In this document: in pieces, positions 1 through 6,547 of the stretch
How the letters are laid out: the number at the start of each line of letters is the position of its first letter
How positions within the stretch are numbered: the first letter of the stretch is position 1
Assembly (NCBI GenBank): GCA_946629475.1
Contig: CAMOXX010000076.1
Span: forward strand, 1 to 10,967
Origin: an uncultured Blautia sp.
GTDB lineage: Bacteria; Bacillota; Clostridia; Lachnospirales; Lachnospiraceae
Direction: 5' to 3'
DNA length: 10,967 bases
The notes under the pieces: model-generated
Seen by the model: only the letters and a program-made list of their open reading frames with translations
What the model was told of the DNA's origin: nothing
Database searches by the model: none
Translations under genes and position numbers: made by a program

Positions 1-830
1 AGTTTTTCCTCTTCTTCCCTGCGGTACTGCCTTGGCGAAACTCCGTATTTCTTTTTGAACGCTTTTGAAAACACCACCGAATCCTGATAACCGCAGGACT
101 GCGCGATCTGTTCTACCGAAAACGATGTAATCTTAAGCATCTCGGACGCCCTGGTCAACCGGAACGAAGTAAGATAATCGCTCGGGCTCATCCCCATCTC
201 GTCAATAAACAAGGTGTAAAGATAGCTTCTGTTTATTCCTATGTGGTCTGCGATATCTCCGACTGTCAGTGGTGAATAATAGCAGTCCCGGATAAAACGT
301 ATCGCGCTGCGGACATAGTAATTCTTCTTTTCCTTCCTGCTGCCTCCCTCCACGCTGAGGCTTTTCATCAGAATGGCAAAAAAATGGTAGAGTTCACTCT
401 CAAGGATCAGATCGTTCAGCTCCGAAACCAGCTGATGTTCAAAGATCGATGAAAAGATTTCCATCAGTTCTTCCTTCTGATCACAGCAGAACGTCAGCCT
501 TGAATCACCCAGCCCCAGTTCCCGTACAAGCAGAGGTGCCAGGTTTCCCTCAAACCCGATCCAGCAGTACGTCCATGGGTCGATGGCATCAGCCTGGTAA
601 AACGTCTGTACCTCAGGTTCAATCAGAAATCCTTCCCTTTCATGCAGATGCCAGGTTTCACTTCCCTTTCGGAATATCCCTTTTCCCTCCAGAATATAAT
701 GAATGATGTAGGTTGGCCGCACTACAGGCCCCCAGCTGTGCAGAGGCCTGCATTTTTCACGACCACAAAAAACCATCCTGAGATCCTGAAATGGCCTGTC
801 GAAAGATTGCCTGACATAATAATTATCCAT
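1..830 (-). CDS. AraC-family sugar-responsive transcriptional regulator (second of two; 3' end outside window)
   Basis: This is a DNA-binding regulator with an N-terminal cupin-like sugar-sensing domain and a C-terminal double helix-turn-helix. About 276 codons are visible. The N-terminal half carries the DPWTYCWIGFEG segment common in MsmR/RafR-like members. The C-terminal HTH half starts near residue 175 and shows TVGDIADHIGINRSYLYTLF for the first helix pair and FSVEQIAQSCGYQDSVVFSK for the second, followed by KKYGVSPRQYRR. Because that signature is complete, probably only a short tail is missing at the left edge. The ATG at 830 follows GGAGGTGCTT, and this SD overlaps the TAG stop of the YesL-like gene (9 bases between genes), so the two are probably co-transcribed and translationally coupled. 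It resembles the regulator at 5609-6547 across both domains and is probably a paralogue. Family is certain; effector and target promoter are unknown, with alpha-galactoside or galactose response inferred from context. Confidence 0.93.
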   Translation of the reverse strand, partial: MDNYYVRQSFDRPFQDLRMVFCGREKCRPLHSWGPVVRPTYIIHYILEGKGIFRKGSETWHLHEREGFLIEPEVQTFYQADAIDPWTYCWIGFEGNLAPLLVRELGLGDSRLTFCCDQKEELMEIFSSIFEHQLVSELNDLILESELYHFFAILMKSLSVEGGSRKEKKNYYVRSAIRFIRDCYYSPLTVGDIADHIGINRSYLYTLFIDEMGMSPSDYLTSFRLTRASEMLKITSFSVEQIAQSCGYQDSVVFSKAFKKKYGVSPRQYRREEEEK

Positions 831-839
831 AAGCACCTC

Positions 840-1481
840 CTATTCAGGCGGCTGAAACCTGGCTATATCCCTGTAAAGCAATTCCGAGACAAGCATTGTA
901 ATCATCCCAAAACCAAGTACTACCCATAAAAAAGCATACAGCGGACGGTACCTTATATCAAGAACCGTTACCATAATCGGCACGATAAAAAAGGCCGCAG
1001 CGGGGAGAATCTTCCACGGCTTTCTCGCGGCAAAGAAAAAAGCATTCCGCAGGAGATGGGGGATCGTATCCCGAAACGAAGCCATCACCGGCATCAGGTA
1101 AATTGTTTCAATGATCAAAAAGAAAAGGAGCGCATAACACGCATATTTGAAAATCGTGAGAACACCACCATGGTAACTGCAGAAACGGATGTCAAGCACC
1201 AGGACCACGGCACTCCCCCCAAGCAGAAGTGTGCAGACAATTCCCTGTTTCAGGTTCATCACAAATCCTCTCCAGAAATATCTGAACGGATTCAGTGAAT
1301 CGTCCTTATGCAGAGTCTCCAGCATCACATAGAAAAGGGCCGCAAGCCCCGGCCCGATTGTGATGACCGGGAGCGAGAACAAAACAAACATCAGATTCGC
1401 TCCGATCACGATGAAAATGCGGCTCATGATCCTCCCGAACAGGCTGTCGTTGTCCAGAAATCCGCCGATCCATTTTTTCAA
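840..1481 (-). CDS. YesL-family (DUF624) integral membrane protein
   Basis: This is a 213-residue hydrophobic protein of the YesL/DUF624 family, which often sits beside CUT1 sugar transporters in Firmicutes (Bacillus yesL lies in the rhamnogalacturonan yes cluster). The molecular role is not established. Features seen: the family-like opening FLDNDSLFGRIMSRIF, the stretch LPVITIGPGLAALFYVML, and four to five predicted membrane segments (about residues 20-45, 80-98, 108-130, 155-175 and 180-200). I chose the TTG at 1481: it follows GGAGGGAGGG with seven bases between and gives the usual family length. The longer frame from GTG 1550 or ATG 1547 has no SD and adds a charged, unrelated-looking N-terminus. 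The stop lies inside the SD of the next gene. The family assignment is confident; an accessory role to the transporter is inferred only from position. Confidence 0.85.
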   Translation of the reverse strand: MKKWIGGFLDNDSLFGRIMSRIFIVIGANLMFVLFSLPVITIGPGLAALFYVMLETLHKDDSLNPFRYFWRGFVMNLKQGIVCTLLLGGSAVVLVLDIRFCSYHGGVLTIFKYACYALLFFLIIETIYLMPVMASFRDTIPHLLRNAFFFAARKPWKILPAAAFFIVPIMVTVLDIRYRPLYAFLWVVLGFGMITMLVSELLYRDIARFQPPE

Positions 1482-1553
1482 AGAGAGTCCCTCCCTCCGT
1501 TTCCCGGATACCGCACCTCTTCCTGCGGAGATCCGCGGCCGGGCCATCACTTT

Positions 1554-2246
1554 TTATAACAGAACAAAATCCAGAAAAGCTTCCACACTGTCCAGGCGGG
1601 AGCTGTACGCGCTGATTCCAAGCACACATTCATCCTCGTACAGCCCGTACTCCGTCACCAGGCGGCTGTCCGAAAGGTCAATTCCCACCGGCACCGAAGC
1701 GTCACTGTACTCTTCATCATACGGTTCACAGGTTACAATTCTGCCGCTGTATTTTTTGTAAATGCCAGAGCATCTCTCATCCGAAAGATCCAGCAGTCTG
1801 CCGCTGCTTCCGACAGCGCGGAGACCTTCCCTCCCCATCACAACGATATCCAGGTCCCCGGACTCCACCAGAGCGACAAAAGCCTGATAGTAGCTGTTTA
1901 CCGTACCGCCCTTAACCGAAGGATCAAACCAGGAGGAGGCATTCATCTCCACTTTCTTCTGCGATGTGTCGAAGCCCGCGTAGTCCACAAAATCAGTATA
2001 GAGGCGTGACCCGTTTCCGCCGTCTCCCATCGTATTGGCGAAAACCGCATAAAACCAGAAGTCCTTCACCGCGAATGCCGCATGATAAATCACATATCCA
2101 AAAATAAAGAAAGCACAGAAAATACCAAGGATCCACAGCCAGTAGTAGTCGATTATATAGCGCAGCTTCTGTCTCCCGGTCAGGGATTCCAGTTTGTGCC
2201 TTTCTGCTTCCAGATATCCACGAAAACGGCTCTTCTGATCTCTCAT
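1554..2246 (-). CDS. Single-pass membrane protein of unknown function, encoded between sugar permeases and YesL
   Basis: This is a 230-residue protein whose function I do not recognise. A basic, amphipathic N-terminus (residues 1-35) leads into one strong membrane segment (about 36-58, YYWLWILGIFCAFFIFGYVI). The remaining ~170 residues are acidic and probably extracellular (N-in, C-out by the positive-inside rule). The middle stretch GDLDIVVMGREGLRAVGSSG (130-149), then RLLDL, resembles the part of solute-binding proteins where a second-lobe strand and helix describe a position along a chain, but there is no full binding-protein fold. The ATG at 2246 has a modest AAGGA about 11 bases upstream. 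It lies just after a GC-rich hairpin and 72 bases before the YesL start. An accessory extracytoplasmic role for the transporter is plausible but unproven; the gene itself looks real from its length, position and composition. Confidence 0.8.
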   Translation of the reverse strand: MRDQKSRFRGYLEAERHKLESLTGRQKLRYIIDYYWLWILGIFCAFFIFGYVIYHAAFAVKDFWFYAVFANTMGDGGNGSRLYTDFVDYAGFDTSQKKVEMNASSWFDPSVKGGTVNSYYQAFVALVESGDLDIVVMGREGLRAVGSSGRLLDLSDERCSGIYKKYSGRIVTCEPYDEEYSDASVPVGIDLSDSRLVTEYGLYEDECVLGISAYSSRLDSVEAFLDFVLL

Positions 2247-2267
2247 AACAGTATTATTCCTTCAAAA

Positions 2268-2299
2268 CCGGGGCTCCGCATAAAGATACGGAGCCCCGG
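2268..2299 (-). terminator. GC-rich intra-operon hairpin after the permease genes (partial terminator or mRNA stabiliser)
   Basis: A perfect 11-bp inverted repeat (CCGGGGCTCCG at 2268-2278 and its complement at 2289-2299) encloses a 10-base loop. Read leftwards, the stem is followed by TTTTG and then directly by the AAGGA of the next gene. It begins about 30 bases after the permease stop. The U-run is only four bases, so leaky termination or protection of the upstream mRNA 3' end is more likely than a complete stop. The likely result is more transporter mRNA than mRNA for the downstream accessory genes. Confidence 0.7.
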
Positions 2300-2331
2300 C
2301 AGAAAACATCTTCGGGTGACGGTCCAGATCT

Positions 2332-3174
2332 TTACAGTTTTCCGCCGGAGGTCGCGATACCTTCGACAAACTGCTTCTGGAAAATCACATAGATAATGAT
2401 CATAGGCAGGACAGCCAGAGTAGCCGCCGCCATCATTGTCGGATACTCACTGCCATACTGGCCCTGCATCTTTGCGAGGCCGGCGGAAAGTGTCGTCGTA
2501 TTGGCATTGGTGCATACGATCATCGGCCACATCAGGTCCTTAAACGCGAACACCGCGGTAAAAATACCCAGCGACACCATGGAGCTCCTTGTGAGCGGCA
2601 TCATGATGTGCAGGAATCTTCCCGGCACTGAGCAGCCGTCGATATTGGCCGCTTCCTCCAGATCCATCGGGAGCCCTTCATATCCGGTCTTCAAAAGATA
2701 GGTTCCGAATGCTGTGACGATTCCGGGCCATACCAGGCCGAAGGTCGTGTTCAGCATTCCCATTTTGGAAACCATCAGATACTGCGGGATGATGAAGATC
2801 TGGGAAGGAACCATCATCTGGATCAGAACCATGGTGAACAGAATCTTTTTTCCGGGGAATTTCAGACGCCCGAACGCATATCCGGCCATAGTGGCTGTAA
2901 GACACGCGCAGACAACCCGGAAGAAGATCATCAGCAGGGTATTCTTGTACAGAATGACAAAGTTATAGCTCTTCCATACAGTCGCAAAGTTTTCCCAGTG
3001 CCATCCGTTGTGCGGAAAAATATAGAACGGGTTCACCGAGATGGATTCCTGATTGGTCTTCAGTGCTGTCAGGATCATCCACGCAAAGGGAACCAGCATG
3101 ATAAAGGCCATAATGATCAGCACAATCTGTGTCAGGATCTTATTTCGCCTGGCGTTTGCCTCAGCACTTTTCAA
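2332..3174 (-). CDS. CUT1 carbohydrate ABC transporter permease (MsmG/RafG/MalG type)
   Basis: This is a 280-residue inner permease subunit of a carbohydrate-uptake type 1 ABC importer. About six membrane segments fit the family, beginning with IVLIIMAFIMLVPFAWMILT and ending in a final helix before the characteristic tail QKQFVEGIATSGGKL. The cytoplasmic coupling loop that docks the ATPase is visible as EEAANIDGCSVPGRFLHIMM, with the EAA glutamate near residue 174. The start is TTG at 3174, preceded by GGAGGG with seven bases between; no in-frame ATG near this point has an SD. It is separated by 15 bases from the stop of the other permease gene and so is in the same transcript. No ATPase gene is present nearby, usual for Firmicute CUT1 systems that share an MsmX-like ATPase. 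Alpha-galactoside specificity is inferred from the GH36 gene and regulator. Confidence 0.95.
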   Translation of the reverse strand: MKSAEANARRNKILTQIVLIIMAFIMLVPFAWMILTALKTNQESISVNPFYIFPHNGWHWENFATVWKSYNFVILYKNTLLMIFFRVVCACLTATMAGYAFGRLKFPGKKILFTMVLIQMMVPSQIFIIPQYLMVSKMGMLNTTFGLVWPGIVTAFGTYLLKTGYEGLPMDLEEAANIDGCSVPGRFLHIMMPLTRSSMVSLGIFTAVFAFKDLMWPMIVCTNANTTTLSAGLAKMQGQYGSEYPTMMAAATLAVLPMIIIYVIFQKQFVEGIATSGGKL

Positions 3175-3189
3175 CTGCTTTCCCTCCTC

Positions 3190-4077
3190 TCAGTTGTGGT
3201 AAACCACTCTCTTCTCTACCTGCTGCAGAATAAATGTGACAATCATGATGAAGACAAGCAGCACCATGACAAGTGTCGCCCCATATCCCTTATTGCCGTT
3301 GGTAAATGCATACTGATAGAACAGGTAGACAATGGACTGTACATTCTTCAGCGCCACGTTCGTCTTATCCATAACCATAAACATCAGGTCGAATACGGTG
3401 AGGGCACCGATAATTCTTGTCTGGACAATAAAGAACGTGGTGGGGGACAGCAGCGGAACCGTGATCGAGATAAACTGTCTGAAGCCGTTTGCTCCGTCGA
3501 TCGAGGCCGCCTCGTAGTAGTCTCCCGGAATTTCCTGAAGTCCTCCGATAAAGAGGACCATGTTGTAGCCGATGATAGACCATACACCGATCACGCCGAT
3601 GGAGATCCAGGCGATCTTCGGATCGGAGATCCAGGCGACTTTTGTATGGAAAATATTGTTCAACAGGCCGAACTGCGTATTGTACAGCCATTTCCAGACC
3701 ATGGCCACAGCTGCGGGAGCGCAGACCATAGGCAGGAAAAAGATCGTCCGATATACGGATTTTCCGGCCACCTTTTTATTCAGGAGAACCGCAAGCAGAA
3801 GGGCTATGATAATACCAAACGGTACCTCGATCAGAGCATACTTGATCGTATTCCACAGGGACATCCAGGTCTCTGATGAGGCCAGCACCTTCTGATAGTT
3901 CGCAAGCCCGACAAAGGTATTCCCTTTTCCAAAATCGCCGGTCTTACAGAATGACTGATAAATTGTGTTGAAGATCGGATAGAAGTTCAGGACAATCAGA
4001 CCGATCATGGTAGGCGCCACGAAAAGCAGGCCCCATTTTGCTTCTGTTTTCTCCCTGGGAGACATATGTTTTTTCAA
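3190..4077 (-). CDS. CUT1 carbohydrate ABC transporter permease (MsmF/RafF/MalF type)
   Basis: This is the partner permease, 295 residues from the chosen start. It has the usual MalF/UgpA-like shape: a charged N-terminus, a first helix GLLFVAPTMIGLIVLNFYPI, then about five more helices. The EAA coupling loop YYEAASIDGANGFRQFISIT has its glutamate near residue 189. I chose TTG at 4077 (TTG AAA AAA) because GGAGG lies nine bases upstream. The longer frame from ATG 4110 has no SD and would translate the SD itself into a Gly/Arg-rich leader; ATG 4065 is too far from that SD. It follows the binding-protein gene by 62 bases and precedes the second permease by 15, the standard SBP-permease-permease order. 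Together the two permeases form the transmembrane channel. Confidence 0.95.
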   Translation of the reverse strand: MKKHMSPREKTEAKWGLLFVAPTMIGLIVLNFYPIFNTIYQSFCKTGDFGKGNTFVGLANYQKVLASSETWMSLWNTIKYALIEVPFGIIIALLLAVLLNKKVAGKSVYRTIFFLPMVCAPAAVAMVWKWLYNTQFGLLNNIFHTKVAWISDPKIAWISIGVIGVWSIIGYNMVLFIGGLQEIPGDYYEAASIDGANGFRQFISITVPLLSPTTFFIVQTRIIGALTVFDLMFMVMDKTNVALKNVQSIVYLFYQYAFTNGNKGYGATLVMVLLVFIMIVTFILQQVEKRVVYHN

Positions 4078-4139
4078 ACCCGGTTTTCCTCCTCTCCCCT
4101 CTTGTTCCATTCAGGACATATCAATCAATGCGCCACCGC

Positions 4140-5432
4140 TTATTCGTTTGCGATCGCATCTTCAATGATCATCTGCGCCGCATCACAGGCTGCTGCCATC
4201 AAATCCGGATCAGACGGATTCTGCCACGGATCCAGGAATGCTCCGGTCTGCTGAAGAGCATCTTCCCATACCGTCGTGTTTCTGGTGTACGGACGGAAGA
4301 ACAGGTCTCCCTCTTCCTCAGCACGCACGAATGCGGAGACATCCATTCCCGGGAACGCGTTTGCAAAAGCATCGGAAACGCCCAGCATACCGCCCATGGT
4401 GACACCCAGTTCGGCCTGCTCAAGCTGGCCTTTTTCCGAGCAGAAATAAGAAATCAGGCTGTAAGCCGCATCGGGATCGGCTACCTGATAAGAAGCTGCC
4501 CAGCCCAGGCCGTTGTATGCGCTGTAGCGCTCGCCCTCATCGCAGGTTCCGTTTTCATTGACATCCGCGTACGGAAGCATTGCCCATGCATAATCCGCGG
4601 AATTCTCGCTCTTATAGAAGCTGTTGATCATCCAGGAGCCCTGGGTAATCATAGCTGTCAGTCCGGACTGGAACAGAGAATCGGTGCCTGTCTCAGCTAC
4701 AGTAGTCTGCGGAGCGGAAACCTCGAGGATCTGGCGCATTTTTTCCATGGCTGCCTTTCCTTCATCGGAGCCGATGGTTGTTCCCTTATGGTCATCGGTG
4801 ATCACCTGTGCGCCGTAATCATAGATGATGTTGTACCAGCCGTCCTGGTTGTTGGATGTGTTGATCGCATAACCGTACACACCGTCATCAGCGCCTGCTT
4901 CCGTGATCGCGGTTGCCGCTGCAAGCAGGTCATCCCATGTCCAGTCGTCTGTCGGATAGTCGACTCCGTATTTGTCAAACAGGGCCTTGTTGTAAAGAAG
5001 AGCGATCGTGTCATGATCCTTCGGAAGCGCATACTGCGTATCGCCGCTCTTGTAAAGATTAACAACTCCTTCATAATAGTTGGAAAGGTCGATCGCGTCA
5101 TCCGCGGCAATGTAGTCGTCAAGGTTCAGGAGAAGATCATTCTCCATGTACATCTGAGCCGTGTTGGAGTGCATCCAGAATACATCCGGCATCTGTCCGC
5201 CCGAAGCGCCTGCCTCCAGAAGTGTCCAGTAGTTGTCCCAGTCGACCACATTGATCGTAACCTTAACACCGGATTCCTCGGACCACTCATCCGCAATCTG
5301 CTGCAGTCCGGCCAGCTGGTTATTGTCCCAGATATTGACCTGCAGTTCGTCCACATCATACGCATGCGCGGTCATCGGGAGTGCAATCATCATTCCTGCT
5401 GCAAGAATGCCCATCAAAACACTTTTCTTCAT
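4140..5432 (-). CDS. Extracellular sugar-binding protein, family 1 (MsmE/RafE-like), non-lipoprotein form
   Basis: This is a 430-residue solute-binding protein of the CUT1 importer. The N-terminus MKKSVLMGILAAGMMIALPM followed by TAHA-YDVD is a Sec signal peptide with an apparent signal peptidase I site (AHA before Tyr). It contains no cysteine, so there is no lipobox, unlike typical Firmicute binding proteins. The mature part opens with a first-lobe pattern (LQVNIWD), then GQMPDVFWMHSNTAQMYMEN and YALPKDHDTIALLYNKALFD, as in family 1 sugar binders. Residues 290-301 (DVNENGTCDEGE) match the spacing of an EF-hand calcium loop. The ATG at 5432 has AGGAGG five bases upstream; an in-frame ATG at 5459 is upstream of that SD and rejected. 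A promoter and AraC-type operator lie just upstream, making this the first transporter gene. The family is certain; alpha-galacto-oligosaccharide as ligand is inferred. Confidence 0.95.
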   Translation of the reverse strand: MKKSVLMGILAAGMMIALPMTAHAYDVDELQVNIWDNNQLAGLQQIADEWSEESGVKVTINVVDWDNYWTLLEAGASGGQMPDVFWMHSNTAQMYMENDLLLNLDDYIAADDAIDLSNYYEGVVNLYKSGDTQYALPKDHDTIALLYNKALFDKYGVDYPTDDWTWDDLLAAATAITEAGADDGVYGYAINTSNNQDGWYNIIYDYGAQVITDDHKGTTIGSDEGKAAMEKMRQILEVSAPQTTVAETGTDSLFQSGLTAMITQGSWMINSFYKSENSADYAWAMLPYADVNENGTCDEGERYSAYNGLGWAASYQVADPDAAYSLISYFCSEKGQLEQAELGVTMGGMLGVSDAFANAFPGMDVSAFVRAEEEGDLFFRPYTRNTTVWEDALQQTGAFLDPWQNPSDPDLMAAACDAAQMIIEDAIANE

Positions 5433-5477
5433 AGCGTCCTCCTTTTTATAAAGAGCCAACGGTTAATATCACAGATA

Positions 5478-5483
5478 ATTATA
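5478..5483 (-). promoter_or_regulatory. -10 element of the transporter operon promoter
   Basis: TATAAT on the - strand is a perfect -10 hexamer, about 45 bases upstream of the binding-protein ATG. No TTGACA-like hexamer occurs 16-18 bases upstream; the best-placed sequences (around 5500-5507) are TACAAT or ATACAA. A strong -10 with a poor -35 overlapped by a direct repeat is the usual design of an AraC-activated promoter. The expected transcription start is near 5471. Confidence 0.65.
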
Positions 5484-5495
5484 CCTGTTTCCGTT

Positions 5496-5529
5496 TGTTG
5501 ATTGTATGGATTGATGTGTTGTCTGTATG
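5496..5529 (-). promoter_or_regulatory. AraC-type operator: two 13-bp direct half-sites 21 bp apart
   Basis: On the - strand the distal half-site is CATACAGACAACA (5529-5517) and the proximal one CATACAATCAACA (5508-5496). They match at 11 of 13 positions, have the same orientation, and start exactly 21 bp apart, two helical turns, as for AraC I1-I2 half-sites. The proximal copy covers the expected -35 position of the TATAAT promoter, the arrangement of a class II activator. The likely binder is the AraC protein encoded immediately upstream (5609-6547). The repeat is seen directly; its function is inferred. Confidence 0.6.
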
Positions 5530-5608
5530 TCCAAATGAACACTATTGCGAATAATGCAGTATTTATTCTGCCGTATCCGGGCTTTGATTGTGCATCATAG
5601 ACAAGACT

Positions 5609-6547
5609 TCACAAAGGATTTTTACTTGTGTAACTGCCCTTTTCTTCGCTGGAAATCACAATCACCTTCTGTTCCCGGAATGCTGTCGGGCTCATCCCGA
5701 AATGCTTCCGAAAGCTTTTTGAAAAAGAAAGAACATCCGAATATCCGAGTTCCAGAGCAATCGTCGAGACCTGGCTCTTCGTGGATCTAAGCAGGTCTCC
5801 TGCCCTCTCCATCCGGAACCTGGTCTGGAATTCCTGCGGAGAAACTCCTATCTCCTTCTGGAATATTCTTGTAAGGTATCCTCTGCTGATTCCGATCGCG
5901 TTGGCCACCTCGCTCACTTTTACCTGCGGGTTATGGGCATTAATCATGAGATTTACCGCTTTCCGCACATATACCTTTTCGATGCACTCATCCGCATCCT
6001 CCTGCGGCACATCGGCTCTGCCGTTTTCGGACATGAGCCCCATCAGCTGATACAGATAACCGGTTCTCTTCAGGTCATTCTCATATGTGAGTTCACAGCA
6101 GGACAGCAGCTGATCCATTGTACTCAGGATTTCTTCCATATTTTTACAACGGACAACAGGCTGATCAGGAGTAAACCCGGCTCTGGCTGTCATCTCCTCT
6201 GCAAGGAATCCGTGAAACCCAACCCATGCATAGGTCCAGGGATCATCAGCATCCGCACAGTATGTCGTGTCTTCCCCGGGATAAATCAGGAATGCCTGCC
6301 CCTCCGATATTTCATAGGCAGAGCCGCCCTTGCAGAGACGTCCTTTCCCTTTCCTGATAAAATGAATCACATAGCTTGTGCGCACAAACGGGCCGAATGA
6401 ATATCCTTTTTCACACTGCTCCGACCCGAAATAGTTCAGATTGATCGGGCTGATTCCGGGCATCCGCTGGATCTCCTGAAGATTTTCCATCGCCCGGAAC
6501 CTGTCACTCCTGGTCAGGCCTATATTCTTTTCCTTATCATTTTTCAT
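5609..6547 (-). CDS. AraC-family transcriptional activator (MsmR/RafR-like)
   Basis: This is a 312-residue regulator with an N-terminal cupin-like effector domain (about residues 40-150, including HFIRKGKGR and DPWTYAWVGFHG) and a C-terminal AraC domain (about 190-292). The DNA-binding half shows VKVSEVANAIGISRGYLTRI and then VSTIALELGYSDVLSFSKSF followed by RKHFGMSPTAFRE, complete first and second HTH units. The ATG at 6547 shares its A with the TGA stop of the alpha-galactosidase gene, so the two are translationally coupled; its own SD is weak. An in-frame ATG at 6577 lies inside the upstream gene and is not preferred. AraC regulators next to GH36 genes and CUT1 transporters (MsmR in the Streptococcus msm locus) activate on raffinose- or melibiose-type sugars. 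The putative operator at 5496-5529 lies 79 bases past its stop. The family is certain; the effector is inferred. Confidence 0.95.
   Translation of the reverse strand: MKNDKEKNIGLTRSDRFRAMENLQEIQRMPGISPINLNYFGSEQCEKGYSFGPFVRTSYVIHFIRKGKGRLCKGGSAYEISEGQAFLIYPGEDTTYCADADDPWTYAWVGFHGFLAEEMTARAGFTPDQPVVRCKNMEEILSTMDQLLSCCELTYENDLKRTGYLYQLMGLMSENGRADVPQEDADECIEKVYVRKAVNLMINAHNPQVKVSEVANAIGISRGYLTRIFQKEIGVSPQEFQTRFRMERAGDLLRSTKSQVSTIALELGYSDVLSFSKSFRKHFGMSPTAFREQKVIVISSEEKGSYTSKNPL

Noticed and set aside
1482..1550. GTG 1550 or ATG 1547 as the start of the YesL-like gene
   Set aside because: No SD before either, and the added N-terminus is unlike the family; TTG at 1481 has a strong SD and gives the family length.
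2998..3876. Open frame of 292 codons on the + strand opposite the permeases
   Set aside because: It spans the junction of two well-supported permease genes and its translation is low-complexity and charged, typical of the reverse of membrane helices.
4078..4110. ATG at 4110 as the start of the first permease
   Set aside because: No SD upstream, and the extra 11 residues would be translated from the SD itself; TTG at 4077 is better placed.
4038..5501. Very long open frame on the + strand (487 codons) opposite the binding-protein gene
   Set aside because: No SD, no recognisable domain, and it crosses the promoter and two gene boundaries. The opposite strand encodes a clear solute-binding protein, so this is an antisense shadow caused by codon bias.
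5433..5608. Terminator after the AraC gene ahead of the transporter genes
   Set aside because: Only a four-base stem (GCAG with CTGC) without a U-run is visible, so read-through into the transporter genes cannot be excluded.
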